In this document: piece by piece, positions 1 to 6,880 of the stretch
Layout of the letters: the number at the start of each line of letters is the position of its first letter
Numbering within the stretch: position 1 is the stretch's first letter
Assembly (NCBI GenBank): GCA_027943245.1
Contig: JANDJZ010000784.1
Coordinates: 1-21,784 of the forward strand
Length of the DNA: 21,784 nt
Reading direction: 5' to 3'
Origin: Acanthamoeba sp. SK_2022b
Lineage: Eukaryota > Discosea > Longamoebia > Acanthamoebidae
Program-made: the position numbers and the translations under genes
The notes under the pieces: generated by a model
The model's database searches: none
What the model was told of the DNA's origin: nothing
The model's input: the letters and a program-made list of their open reading frames with translations, nothing else

Positions 1-824
1 TGCAGGAGCGCGAACAGCTCGACCTGTTCCGCGCCTTGCCGGGCGACATGGCGCCGCGCGACAGCCAGGACTTGATGGCCTTTCCGTTCTTCTCGCTGAC
101 GAAGTCGCGGCGCGTCGCGCCGATCGACTTTCGCGCCAGCGGCATCACGATCCGCGTAGAGGGCACGCAGGAGCACGGCATCGCCACGATCTGGGATGCC
201 GACGTGCTGATCTGGGCGGCCAGCCAGATCGTGGAAGCGCGCGACGCGGGCTTGCGCCCGTCGCGGCTAATGCAGGCCACGCCCTACGAGATCCTGCGCT
301 TCATCGGGCGCGGCACGTCGCTGCGCGACTACCAGCGCCTCAAGGCAGCCCTAGATCGCTTGCAATCCACCACGGTGGCCACGTCGATCCGCGAGACGAC
401 TGGGCGGCGCCTGCACCGCTTCTCGTGGATCAACGAGTGGAAGGAGCTGGCCGATGCCAAAGGCACGCCCTTGGGGCTGGAGCTGATCCTGCCGGACTGG
501 TTCTATGCGGGCGTGCTCGATGCCGCTCTGGTGCTGACCATCGACCCGGCGTACTTCCGCCTCACGGGCGGGATCGAGCGCTGGCTGTACCGCCTGGTGC
601 GCAAGCACGGCGGCCACCAGCCTGGCGGCTGGCAGTTCGACTTCCGGCACCTGCACCGCAAGTCGGGCAGCACGGCCAAGCCCTACGACTTTGCCTGCGA
701 CCTGCGCGCGCTGGTAGCGCGGCAGTCGCTGCCGGGCTACGTCTTGGGGATCGAGCGGCTGGATGGCGCCGAGCTGCTGACCTTCCGTCCCATGCGTCCC
801 GTGCCGCCCACGGCACGGGGATAA
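1..824 (+). CDS. repA: RepA-like replication initiator protein, 5'-truncated by window edge
   Basis: The reading frame is open from the first full codon at position 3 to the TAA at 822-824, so the true start lies outside the window. Within it a TTG at 36 and an ATG at 48 could start translation, but the frame reads QEREQLDLFRALPGDM without a break, so I treat the gene as partial. The protein resembles the RepA (replication initiator protein A, RPA) family of Tn4371-type ICEs and IncP-like plasmids. Recognisable blocks are the SQDLMAFPFFSLTKSRR start, the helical YEILRFIGRGTSLRDYQRL segment and the RWLYRLVRKHGG segment. Its likely role is to bind the iterons just downstream and allow the excised circle to replicate. 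A GC-rich perfect inverted repeat lies over its last codons. The family call is by recognition, not by search. Confidence 0.85.
   Translation, partial: QEREQLDLFRALPGDMAPRDSQDLMAFPFFSLTKSRRVAPIDFRASGITIRVEGTQEHGIATIWDADVLIWAASQIVEARDAGLRPSRLMQATPYEILRFIGRGTSLRDYQRLKAALDRLQSTTVATSIRETTGRRLHRFSWINEWKELADAKGTPLGLELILPDWFYAGVLDAALVLTIDPAYFRLTGGIERWLYRLVRKHGGHQPGGWQFDFRHLHRKSGSTAKPYDFACDLRALVARQSLPGYVLGIERLDGAELLTFRPMRPVPPTARG
798..819. repeat. 9-bp perfect inverted repeat at the repA 3' end
   Basis: CCCGTGCCG (798-806) and CGGCACGGG (811-819) are exact reverse complements around a CCCA loop, ending two bases before the repA TAA stop. No T-tract follows, so a classical intrinsic terminator is unlikely. 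It could be an mRNA 3' structure or part of the origin architecture with the iterons that start 30 bp further on. Confidence 0.55.
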
Positions 825-848
825 ACGGTGCGCGTCCTGTGGACGGGC

Positions 849-912
849 TCGTGCTATCAGGCGTGCCCGGTATCGTGCTATCAGGCGTGGGACTATCGTG
901 CTATCAGGCGTG
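849..912. repeat. Three 17-bp iterons
   Basis: The unit TCGTGCTATCAGGCGTG occurs exactly at 849-865, 873-889 and 896-912, with start-to-start spacings of 24 and 23 bp, about two helical turns. The second and third copies share two further bases on the left (TATCGTGC...). Equal spacing places the copies on the same face of the helix, as expected for binding sites of a RepA initiator. Confidence 0.85.
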
Positions 913-1074
913 TCCATCGGCCGCAAAGCCAATGCTGGCGCGGGTTTCGGCTTCCCTTAACTTCCCTAACTTAAATTCTCTAACTGGTAGTAGCAGCGCC
1001 GCGTTTCGGTGGACAACCACCCAACCGGCGAACGAGAGCCACGAAAACCAGCAGCGACAGCCAGGTTCTCCAGC

Positions 1075-1081
1075 AGGGAGG
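1075..1081 (+). promoter_or_regulatory. Ribosome binding site of parA
   Basis: AGGGAGG lies 8 nt before the ATG at 1090. It decides the parA start, since the same frame is open further upstream to a GTG near 1009 without such a signal. Confidence 0.7.
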
Positions 1082-1089
1082 TCCAGGCC

Positions 1090-1728
1090 ATGATCGTCGC
1101 GCTGCTCAACCAAAAAGGCGGTGTGGGCAAGACCACGCTCGCCACCCACATCGCCGGCGAGCTGGCGATGCGCGGGCAGTCGGTAATCCTGCTGGATGCC
1201 GATCCGCAGGGCTCCGCGCTGGACTGGACACAGCGCCGCAGCCAGCAAGGCTTGCCAAGGCTGTTCAGCGCTGTGGGCCTTGCACGCGAAACCCTGCACC
1301 AGGAAGCGCCAGAACTCGCCAGGCGGGCCGATCACGTCGTCATCGACGGGCCACCACGCATCGCGGCGCTGGCGCGCTCCGCGCTGCTGGCGGCCGAGCG
1401 CGTGCTGATTCCCGTGCAGCCCAGTCCCTACGACCTGTGGGCCAGTGCCGAGATGGTGGCGCTGATCCGCGAGGCGCAGGTGTTCCGGCCGCTGCTCGGC
1501 GCGGCCTTTGTCATCAACCGGCGCGTCAGCACCACCGTGATCGGACGGGAGGCACGCGGCGCGCTGGCCGAGCAGCCGCTTCCTGCGCTGCGCGCGGAAG
1601 TGCATCAGCGCATCGTGTTCGCCGACAGCGTGGCCGCTGGCCGGCTCGCACGCGAAACGGCGCCTGGCAGCGTCGCCGCCCGCGAAATCACCGCGTTGGT
1701 CGATGAACTGCTGCGGTGGCCGTCATGA
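1090..1728 (+). CDS. parA: ParA-family partition ATPase
   Basis: The 212-aa protein is a compact ParA/MinD-type P-loop ATPase without an N-terminal HTH domain. The deviant Walker A motif KGGVGKTT is at residues 9-16, the LLDADPQGS block at about 34-42, and the VVIDGPP Walker B-like strand at 83-89. Such ATPases move or stabilise plasmids and circular ICE forms, usually with a small DNA-binding partner. The next gene, starting in the parA stop codon, encodes a small RHH-like protein that could be this partner. The start is set by AGGGAGG 8 nt upstream and by the family's usual MIVALLNQKGG N-terminus. It follows the iteron region, consistent with a replication and maintenance module. Confidence 0.92.
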   Translation: MIVALLNQKGGVGKTTLATHIAGELAMRGQSVILLDADPQGSALDWTQRRSQQGLPRLFSAVGLARETLHQEAPELARRADHVVIDGPPRIAALARSALLAAERVLIPVQPSPYDLWASAEMVALIREAQVFRPLLGAAFVINRRVSTTVIGREARGALAEQPLPALRAEVHQRIVFADSVAAGRLARETAPGSVAAREITALVDELLRWPS

Positions 1729-1988
1729 GCAGTACCGCCAGCAAACGCTCGGGCAAGCGCATCGGCATCGGTGCGCGTCCGCCCGCGAATCCGCACGCCG
1801 AGGCGTGGATTCGCCAGGGCAGCGCCGATGACCTCCAGAAAGGCGACCTCTACACGGCCCGCCTGACCCTCGACATTGCGCCCGCCATGCGGGCGCGCAT
1901 CAAGGTATCGGCCTTCACGCAAGGCGTGACGGTGGCCGATCTGTTGCGCGCGCTGCTGGAGCGGGAATTTCCGGAGAAGTCTCCATGA
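1725..1988 (+). CDS. Small ribbon-helix-helix-like DNA-binding protein, possible ParA partner
   Basis: This 87-aa protein begins at an ATG overlapping the parA stop as ATGA. The N-terminal half (residues 1-42) is basic and proline-rich and looks disordered. The C-terminal half (about 43-85) has the pattern of an RHH fold: a beta-strand-like YTARLTLDI segment followed by two helices (about AMRARIKVSAFTQG and TVADLLRALLEREF). ParG and CopG-type proteins share this layout and pair with ParA ATPases as centromere-binding or repressor factors. Position and coupling to parA support that role, but no specific family could be confirmed. An alternative is a general transcriptional regulator of the transfer module. 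Confidence 0.7.
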   Translation: MSSTASKRSGKRIGIGARPPANPHAEAWIRQGSADDLQKGDLYTARLTLDIAPAMRARIKVSAFTQGVTVADLLRALLEREFPEKSP

Positions 1989-2509
1989 CCACACCAGTTT
2001 CGACAGCATTGCCGCCTTCATCTGCCCCGCCGATCGGCCAAGCCGACGGCGTGCCGCTGACGCGCGTTGCACTCGCCTACATCGACCAACGCTTCGACCT
2101 CTATCTGCGCTTCGGCGATCCTGCGCGCATCATCCGGTTCGACCGCTGGCGTCGCTGCGCGGTGTTCACGCCGAACGCGGTTCTCTGCCGCATTCGCTGG
2201 CAGGCCAATGACTACGGCACGATCCGCTGGCAGCTCATGGTGATGCAAGCGTGCATGCCGATGGATGGCGCGCAGCGCATCCCCGGTGTGCAGCCGGGCG
2301 CGCGCTTGTTGCTGCACATCGAAGGTGAACAGTCGGTGCGCGCCGTGCTGGAGCGCATCGACGGCATCGAGACGCTGGGCATCGCGCCTGCAGGCGCCTC
2401 GCCCGCGTACTGGCGCACGCTGGGCAACCGGCTCGCGGCGCGCTTGCCGCTGCCCGAGTACACCGCCGAGCGGCACGCCGCCTGGCTGGCCGGGAGGGCG
2501 CTGTCATGA
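1985..2509 (+). CDS. DUF2840 family protein of ICE backbone
   Basis: The 174-aa product starts at an ATG overlapping the preceding stop (ATGA) and ends by overlapping the next start, so it is translationally coupled on both sides. It matches the uncharacterised DUF2840 proteins found between parA and traF in Tn4371-type ICEs. Visible features are a conserved LTRVALAYIDQRFDLYLRFG segment near residue 25 and an IRFDRWRRCAVF segment. There is no signal peptide, membrane span or catalytic motif that I recognise. Its function is unknown; the constant genomic position suggests a role in maintenance or transfer. Confidence 0.8.
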   Translation: MTTPVSTALPPSSAPPIGQADGVPLTRVALAYIDQRFDLYLRFGDPARIIRFDRWRRCAVFTPNAVLCRIRWQANDYGTIRWQLMVMQACMPMDGAQRIPGVQPGARLLLHIEGEQSVRAVLERIDGIETLGIAPAGASPAYWRTLGNRLAARLPLPEYTAERHAAWLAGRALS

Positions 2510-3105
2510 CGGTCACAACAGCATCCCTTTCTCGCTCGCCAGCGCACTCACGTTTGCGCGCTCGCCTCGTGCTGGCGGGCCTGTCCGCCTTCGGCCTCGC
2601 TGCGCTCGCCTGGGCGTCCTTCAAGCACCCGCTGCCGCGCCTGACTTACAACCCGTCGGACAGCGTAGCGGTCGGCTGGTATCGCGTCGATCCACTCGAC
2701 CGTCGCACCAGCTCGCCGCTACGTCCGCTGCAACCTCCATTGCACGTGGGCAGCATCGTGCTGGTGCCGCTGCCCGCCGAAGCTGCCGCGCTCGCTGCGC
2801 AGCGCGGCTACCTGCCGACGCGCATCCCGCTGCTCAAGCGTGTGGGCGCGATGGCGCCACAAGAGGTGTGCATCACTAGGGGCTTTGTCCGCATCGACGG
2901 CGTGCCTTCGGCCGCCGTGCTGCCAGCTGATCGCTGGGGCCGGCCGCTGCTATCCTGGCCGCAGTGCCGCCGCCTTGAGTCCGGCGAGCTGTTCCTGCTC
3001 AGCGTCACCAATCCGGCGTCGTTCGACAGCCGGTATTTCGGGCCGGTCAGCGCATCCGCCGTGATCGGCGTTGCGCGCCCGGTCTGGCTGGAGTCGCGCC
3101 CATGA
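2506..3105 (+). CDS. traF: TraF-type conjugative transfer signal peptidase (S26 family)
   Basis: The 199-aa protein has one N-terminal membrane span (about residues 20-38) and then a periplasmic S26 serine protease domain. The likely catalytic Ser is S53 in NPSDSVAVGWY, where S26 TraF proteins carry an S-hydrophobic-P-x-G-x-Y block; the usual proline is alanine here. The general-base Lys is K111 in PLLKRVGA. In RP4, TraF processes and cyclises the TrbC pilin, so this gene supports pilus assembly for mating. The start overlaps the preceding stop (ATGA). Its own stop overlaps another ATG at 3102 that leads into no recognisable gene. Confidence 0.88.
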   Translation: MTVTTASLSRSPAHSRLRARLVLAGLSAFGLAALAWASFKHPLPRLTYNPSDSVAVGWYRVDPLDRRTSSPLRPLQPPLHVGSIVLVPLPAEAAALAAQRGYLPTRIPLLKRVGAMAPQEVCITRGFVRIDGVPSAAVLPADRWGRPLLSWPQCRRLESGELFLLSVTNPASFDSRYFGPVSASAVIGVARPVWLESRP

Positions 3106-3419
3106 TGGCCGCCGATTCGCTGCACGTCGCCGTGCATCTCATCGTGCCATCGGGCGTGTCGTTCTGCTGTTTGTCGCCGTGTCGTCGCGCGTGCAGTGCA
3201 GTGCAGGTGCCGATTTTGCGTATCCGGCACCGCACTTCGCGCTGCTTCCGGCGCAGCCGTCCCACGTGCAGGCGTCTTGCCTCAAACACGGCTGGCCTGC
3301 GGCCACCGCCGTGTTCGCCGGGGCGCTGGCTGCGGGTGCAGCAGCGCCGCCGGGCCGCACGTGCCGGAAGCGAGAGCCTGGGGTGCAAGGGGCGGCAAAT
3401 GCGGAAGGCAAGACAAAAG

Positions 3420-3440
3420 GACGCGGCACCGGGCCGCGTC
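3420..3440. repeat. 8-bp perfect inverted repeat, candidate oriT structure
   Basis: GACGCGGC (3420-3427) and GCCGCGTC (3433-3440) pair perfectly around the loop ACCGG. It is the first of three hairpins within 135 bp upstream of the relaxase gene. No T-run follows, so it does not look like a terminator. Confidence 0.6.
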
Positions 3441-3470
3441 GAAAGCCTGTCTGCACGTGGGGGCGGCGCG

Positions 3471-3495
3471 GCACGCAGCGGCTTCGCCGCCGTGC
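3471..3495. repeat. Hairpin with TTC loop, candidate oriT structure
   Basis: GCACG and GCGGC (3471-3475 and 3478-3482) pair with GCCGC and CGTGC (3486-3490 and 3491-3495) around a TTC loop, with a 2-nt bulge (CA, 3476-3477). Confidence 0.6.
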
Positions 3496-3530
3496 TGCTT
3501 GTGGCGCGTGGCCCGCGTCGATATGGGCTT

Positions 3531-3554
3531 GTCCGCGTGCTTCGCACGACGGAC
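3531..3554. repeat. Second TTC-loop hairpin next to the relaxase gene
   Basis: GTCCGCGTGC (3531-3540) pairs with GCACG and CGGAC (3544-3548, 3550-3554) around TTC, with a single bulged A at 3549. It has the same build as the hairpin at 3471-3495: ten pairs, TTC loop and a small bulge on one arm. It ends 28 bp before the relaxase start. Confidence 0.6.
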
Positions 3555-3582
3555 TACGCCCCAGCTTTCAGGGAGAGAAGTC

Positions 3583-5565
3583 ATGATCAACCGCCGCGAC
3601 GACGATTTCCGCATCCGCCCCAGCGCTCCAAAAAACCGCGGCCAGGGCTTCGTTTCCAAGGTGCTCCAGCAGGCCGGCAAGGCCAGTGGCGGCAAGTCCT
3701 CGGTGCGCCGTCCGGCATCGGCCATCGGCGGCAAGGCCACCGGCCAGCGGCCCGGCTCACGCCTGGGGCGCGGCCATACGGCGGCGCGGTTTGCGGGCGC
3801 GAAGCTCACGCCCATGTCGCGGCGTGTGACTATCAAAACCTTGCTGGTCAACCAGCAGCGGGCCAGCCCGCAATCGCTCGCCAAGCACCTGCGCTACATC
3901 GAGCGCGATGGTGTGGGCCGTGATGGCGAGCCAGGCCGGGCCTATGGGCCGCAGACCGACGAAGCCGATCTGGATGCTTTCAAGGAACGCTGCGCCGACG
4001 ACCGGCACCATTTCCGCTTCATCGTCTCGCCCGAGGACGGGGCCGAACTGGACGACCTGCGCACCTACACGCGGCATCTGATGAACCGCATGGAAGCTGA
4101 CTTGGGCACGCGGCTGGATTGGGTGGCGGTGGATCACTGGAACACCGACAACCCCCACACGCATTTGATCGTGCGCGGGCGCGACGACACCGGCAAAGAC
4201 CTCATCATCGCCGGCGACTACATCGCTGATGGATTCCGCCATCGTGCCGCTGAACTGGCGACCGAATGGCTGGGGCCGCGCACCGAACTGGAGATCCAGC
4301 AGACCTTGCAACGCGAGGTGGAGCAGGAGCGGTGGACGAGCCTGGATCGCACGCTGCAACGCGAGGCCGGCGAAGACGGCCGGGTGCAGATCGAACGCTT
4401 CAACGAACCGAAGCTGCAACGCCAACGCCTGCTGCTGATCGGCCGCCTGCAACGCTTGCAGCGCCTGGGACTGGCCGACGAGGCGCAGCCGGGCACCTGG
4501 GCCGTCCATGCCGATGCCGAGAAGACCTTGCGCGCCCTGGGCGAGCGTGGCGACATCATCCGCACCATGCAGCGTGCCATGCGCGGCGAGCCGCGCGAAC
4601 TGGCGGTGTTCGAGCCGGGCGACGATAGCCGAACCATTCTCGGCCGCGTGGCCGCGAAGGGGCTGGCCGACGAGCTGCGCGACCGCGGCTATCTGGTCAT
4701 CGACGGGGTGGACGGCAAGGCCCACTACGTCGCGCTCAACACCCGCGACGAGCTGGCGAACTATCCCACCGGCGCCGTGGTGGAGGTGAAGGGATCGGCC
4801 GACGTGCGCGCGGCTGACAAGAACATCGCCGTGCTGGCGAGCGATGGCCTGTACCGCACCGACCACCACCTTGCTATCGCGCAGGGCCAGGCCGTACCGG
4901 GCCGCGATCCGCAGGAAGTCGTCGCGGCCCACGTCCGGCGCTTGGAAGCCCTGCGCCGGGCAGGCATCGTGGAGCGCGTGGCCGAAGGGCTATGGAAGGT
5001 GCCGGGCGACCTGCCCGATCAGGGCCGTCGCTACGACGCGCAGCGCCTGGGCGGCGTGGCCGTGGAGCTGAAATCGCACCTGCCCATCGAGCGGCAGGCC
5101 CGCGTGATCGGGGCCACCTGGCTTGACCAGCAGTTGATCGGCGGTGGCTCTGGCCTGGGCGACCTGGGCTTTGGCGGCGAGGCCAAGCAGGCAATGCAAC
5201 AGCGCACCGACTTCCTGGCCGAACAGGGGCTGGCCGAGCGGCGCGGCCAACGCGTCATCCTGGCGCGCAATCTGCTGGCAATGCTGCGCAGCCGGGATGT
5301 AGCGCATGCCGCGAAGGACTTGGCCGCCGAAACTGGCCTGGAGCACCGGCCCGTGGCCGATGGCCAGCGCGTGGCGGGTATCTACCGCCGCAGCGTCATG
5401 CTGGCCAGCGGGCGCTACGCCATGCTCGATGATGGCATGGGGTTCAGCCTGGTGCCATGGAGGCCTGTCATCGAACAACGACTCGGTATGCCGATTTCTG
5501 CGCAGGTACATGACGGCCGCGTATCCTGGCAAATCCGACGGCAACAGGGCTTATCTGTTATCTGA
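3583..5565 (+). CDS. traR: VirD2-like MOBP relaxase with DUF3363 region
   Basis: The 660-aa protein should nick oriT and carry the transferred strand. Its N-terminal relaxase domain has the metal-binding histidine block HWNTDNPHTH at residues 185-194 (H185, H192, H194), the HHFRFIVSPE strand at about 142-151, and a candidate catalytic tyrosine, Y105, in HLRYIERDG. The rest matches the DUF3363 region of ICE relaxases, including the late ASGRYAMLDDGMGFSLVPW block. The start at 3583 is chosen for its GGGAGAG site 5 nt upstream and a typical MINRRDDDFRIRPS start; the open frame extends upstream only into hairpin sequence. The last few residues (LSVI) look altered, so the cargo insertion may have replaced the final codons. 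In Tn4371 nomenclature the relaxase gene is traR, as I recall. Confidence 0.92.
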   Translation: MINRRDDDFRIRPSAPKNRGQGFVSKVLQQAGKASGGKSSVRRPASAIGGKATGQRPGSRLGRGHTAARFAGAKLTPMSRRVTIKTLLVNQQRASPQSLAKHLRYIERDGVGRDGEPGRAYGPQTDEADLDAFKERCADDRHHFRFIVSPEDGAELDDLRTYTRHLMNRMEADLGTRLDWVAVDHWNTDNPHTHLIVRGRDDTGKDLIIAGDYIADGFRHRAAELATEWLGPRTELEIQQTLQREVEQERWTSLDRTLQREAGEDGRVQIERFNEPKLQRQRLLLIGRLQRLQRLGLADEAQPGTWAVHADAEKTLRALGERGDIIRTMQRAMRGEPRELAVFEPGDDSRTILGRVAAKGLADELRDRGYLVIDGVDGKAHYVALNTRDELANYPTGAVVEVKGSADVRAADKNIAVLASDGLYRTDHHLAIAQGQAVPGRDPQEVVAAHVRRLEALRRAGIVERVAEGLWKVPGDLPDQGRRYDAQRLGGVAVELKSHLPIERQARVIGATWLDQQLIGGGSGLGDLGFGGEAKQAMQQRTDFLAEQGLAERRGQRVILARNLLAMLRSRDVAHAAKDLAAETGLEHRPVADGQRVAGIYRRSVMLASGRYAMLDDGMGFSLVPWRPVIEQRLGMPISAQVHDGRVSWQIRRQQGLSVI

Positions 5566-5605
5566 AGCCAGCAGCATATCGAGCACCCACTGCAAGGATG
5601 CGTCT
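5548..5605. other. ICE/cargo junction segment
   Basis: These roughly 58 bp lie between recognisable relaxase coding sequence and the thiolase fragment and belong clearly to neither. Read on the - strand they encode DASLQWVLDMLLASDNR and a TAA stop, in a different frame from the thiolase, which could be the tail of another lost protein. I see no inverted-repeat terminus of a known insertion sequence. The exact edges are uncertain by about 15 bp. Confidence 0.5.
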
Positions 5606-5863
5606 ACAAGCGTTCTCGATGTTGACGACCGGAATGCGCCCGATGCCCATGCCGCGCAGCGCCACCTGTCCGGGGATCAGCACCTGGTCGGCCATGACAC
5701 CAGCAGCGGCGTTGCCCATGTCGGCGGCCTGCAGCTGGGACGGGGTGATGCCTGCATCGGCAATGGCTTCGCCAATCGCCTCGGCGGCGAGCGATTTGAG
5801 ACCGCAGTCAATGTGCTTGCCGAAACGGGTCATGCCCGTGCCAGCGACGAAGACGGGCTGCAT
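5558..5863 (-). pseudogene. Truncated SCP2/lipid-transfer-type thiolase
   Basis: This is the 5' end of a thiolase of the SCP2-thiolase (non-decarboxylating, acyl-CoA) type, starting 9 bp after the livM stop as the last gene of the operon. Residues 1-86 are thiolase-like, from FVAGTGMTRFGKH to IPVVNIENAC; C86 (codon 5606-5608) is at the position of the nucleophilic cysteine. The family continues with ASGS or similar and runs to about 390 residues. Here the next 15 residues are unrelated and end at a stop in the junction segment. The break removes the rest of the active site, so the product cannot be a working thiolase. The loss coincides with the ICE boundary, so recombination at this edge removed the remainder. 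Such thiolases often act on branched or steroid side-chain acyl-CoAs. Confidence 0.8.
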
Positions 5864-5872
5864 GGAAAGCGT

Positions 5873-6880
5873 CTAAGACTGGGCGGATGAGGAATTTGCA
5901 CGCCTGCGCCAGAGGCTGGTGATCCAGCCGCTCAAGCCATTAGGGGCCAGGAAGACCACCGCGAGCAGTGCGAAGCCGAAGATCATCCACGGCGCGGATT
6001 GCGACACGCTCTCGGCCAGGTTGGGCGTGAGCACGATGAAGGCAGCCCCCAGGAAGGCGCCCCACAGGCTGCGCACCCCGCCCACGAAGCTGCCCACCAG
6101 CAGGGACACCGAGAGCAGGAAGGGAAAGTTCTCGGGCGCGACGAACTGGCCCGCCACCACGCTCAGGGCACCGGCCAGGCCGGTGAACGCCGCGCTGAGG
6201 CCGAACATCTGCGTGCGCAGGGCGGTGATGTCGAGTCCGCCCGCCGCCGCGAGCGGCTGGTCGCGCGAGGCGTCCACCAGGCGGCCGAACTGCGAGCCGA
6301 GAATCCGCCGCGCCAGCAGGAAGGCGCAGAGCGCGCAGGCCGCAACGCAGGCCATGATGGCCCAGTCCGCCCGGTCGGCCAGCACCCCTGGGAACACAGG
6401 TTTTTCCAGGACGATCCCCGCCACGCCACCGGTCAGCCACTCGATCTTTTTCCACTTGAGCGCCTGCGGTGTCACCACCGCCACCGCGAAGGTGGACAGC
6501 GCCAGATAAAGCATGGGCAGCCGCAGCGCCGGGAAGCCGAAGAGGAAACCCGCCACGAAGCACAACAGCGCCGCCACCGGCACGCCCACGTAGAACGGCC
6601 AGCCCAGGTGATGCGAGAGCACCGCCGCGGTATAGGCACCGATGGCGAAGAAGGCGCTGTGGCCGAGCGAGATCTGGCCCGTGTAGCCGGTGAGCAGGTT
6701 CAGGCCCATGATGGCGATGCCATAGATCAGCACCTGCGTCATCACGTACAACGGATAACTTTGCCAACTAAAGGACCAGGCCAGCAGCGCGAGCCCGACC
6801 ACCGAGGCCGTCCAGCGCAACCAGGTGGGCGATGCCACCGGGCGGATGTTGAGTGGGGCGCTCATGGTACTCATGCTCAC
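5873..6880 (-). CDS. livM: Branched-chain amino acid-type ABC transporter permease (LivM family)
   Basis: The 335-aa integral membrane protein has many hydrophobic helices and the family's hallmark region YGIAIMGLNLLTGYTGQISLGHSAFFAIGAY (in about residues 54-85). It pairs with the LivH homologue to form the membrane channel of a HAAT-type importer in the inner membrane. Its start overlaps the livH stop (ATGA). Methionines at residues 3 and 6 are alternative starts. In catabolic operons Liv-type systems often carry aromatic or other carboxylic acids rather than amino acids, and the beta-oxidation neighbours suggest that here. Confidence 0.93.
   Translation of the reverse strand: MSMSTMSAPLNIRPVASPTWLRWTASVVGLALLAWSFSWQSYPLYVMTQVLIYGIAIMGLNLLTGYTGQISLGHSAFFAIGAYTAAVLSHHLGWPFYVGVPVAALLCFVAGFLFGFPALRLPMLYLALSTFAVAVVTPQALKWKKIEWLTGGVAGIVLEKPVFPGVLADRADWAIMACVAACALCAFLLARRILGSQFGRLVDASRDQPLAAAGGLDITALRTQMFGLSAAFTGLAGALSVVAGQFVAPENFPFLLSVSLLVGSFVGGVRSLWGAFLGAAFIVLTPNLAESVSQSAPWMIFGFALLAVVFLAPNGLSGWITSLWRRRANSSSAQS

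Larger units (their letters stand above)
825..1089. other. Candidate ICE replication origin (oriV-like region)
   Basis: This 265-bp gap between repA and parA holds no convincing gene. It contains three copies of a 17-bp direct repeat (849-912) followed by an AT-rich tract (about 952-986) in otherwise GC-rich DNA, where TTCCCTTAAC, TTCCCTAAC and TTCTCTAAC recur. Iterons beside an AT-rich unwinding region and an initiator gene are the standard layout of an iteron-controlled origin. The parA promoter and ribosome binding site also lie here. The origin function is inferred. Confidence 0.6.
3106..3582. other. 477-bp gap: possible decayed gene and candidate oriT
   Basis: No reading frame here has a convincing protein. 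An ATGATG at 3102-3107 overlaps the traF stop exactly as the upstream genes overlap, suggesting that a coupled gene once began here. One frame shows a short hydrophobic stretch (AIGRVVLLFVAVSS, about 3143-3184) resembling a signal peptide, but it is not in frame with that ATG and is followed by low-complexity basic sequence. The right half (3420-3554) holds three strong hairpins just before the relaxase gene, where MOBP elements often keep oriT. Both readings are inferences. Confidence 0.5.

Noticed and set aside
3196..3582. Upstream extension of the relaxase frame giving 789 aa
   Set aside because: The extra part is Cys/Arg-rich, not family-like and overlaps the hairpins. The start at 3583 has a good ribosome binding site and a typical N-terminus.
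3757..4932. 391-codon - strand frame inside the relaxase gene
   Set aside because: The opposite strand encodes conserved relaxase motifs; the antisense frame has no recognisable domain.
5540..5610. Insertion-sequence end at the ICE/cargo junction
   Set aside because: No terminal inverted repeat or target duplication that I recognise is visible on this side, so no mobile element was called.
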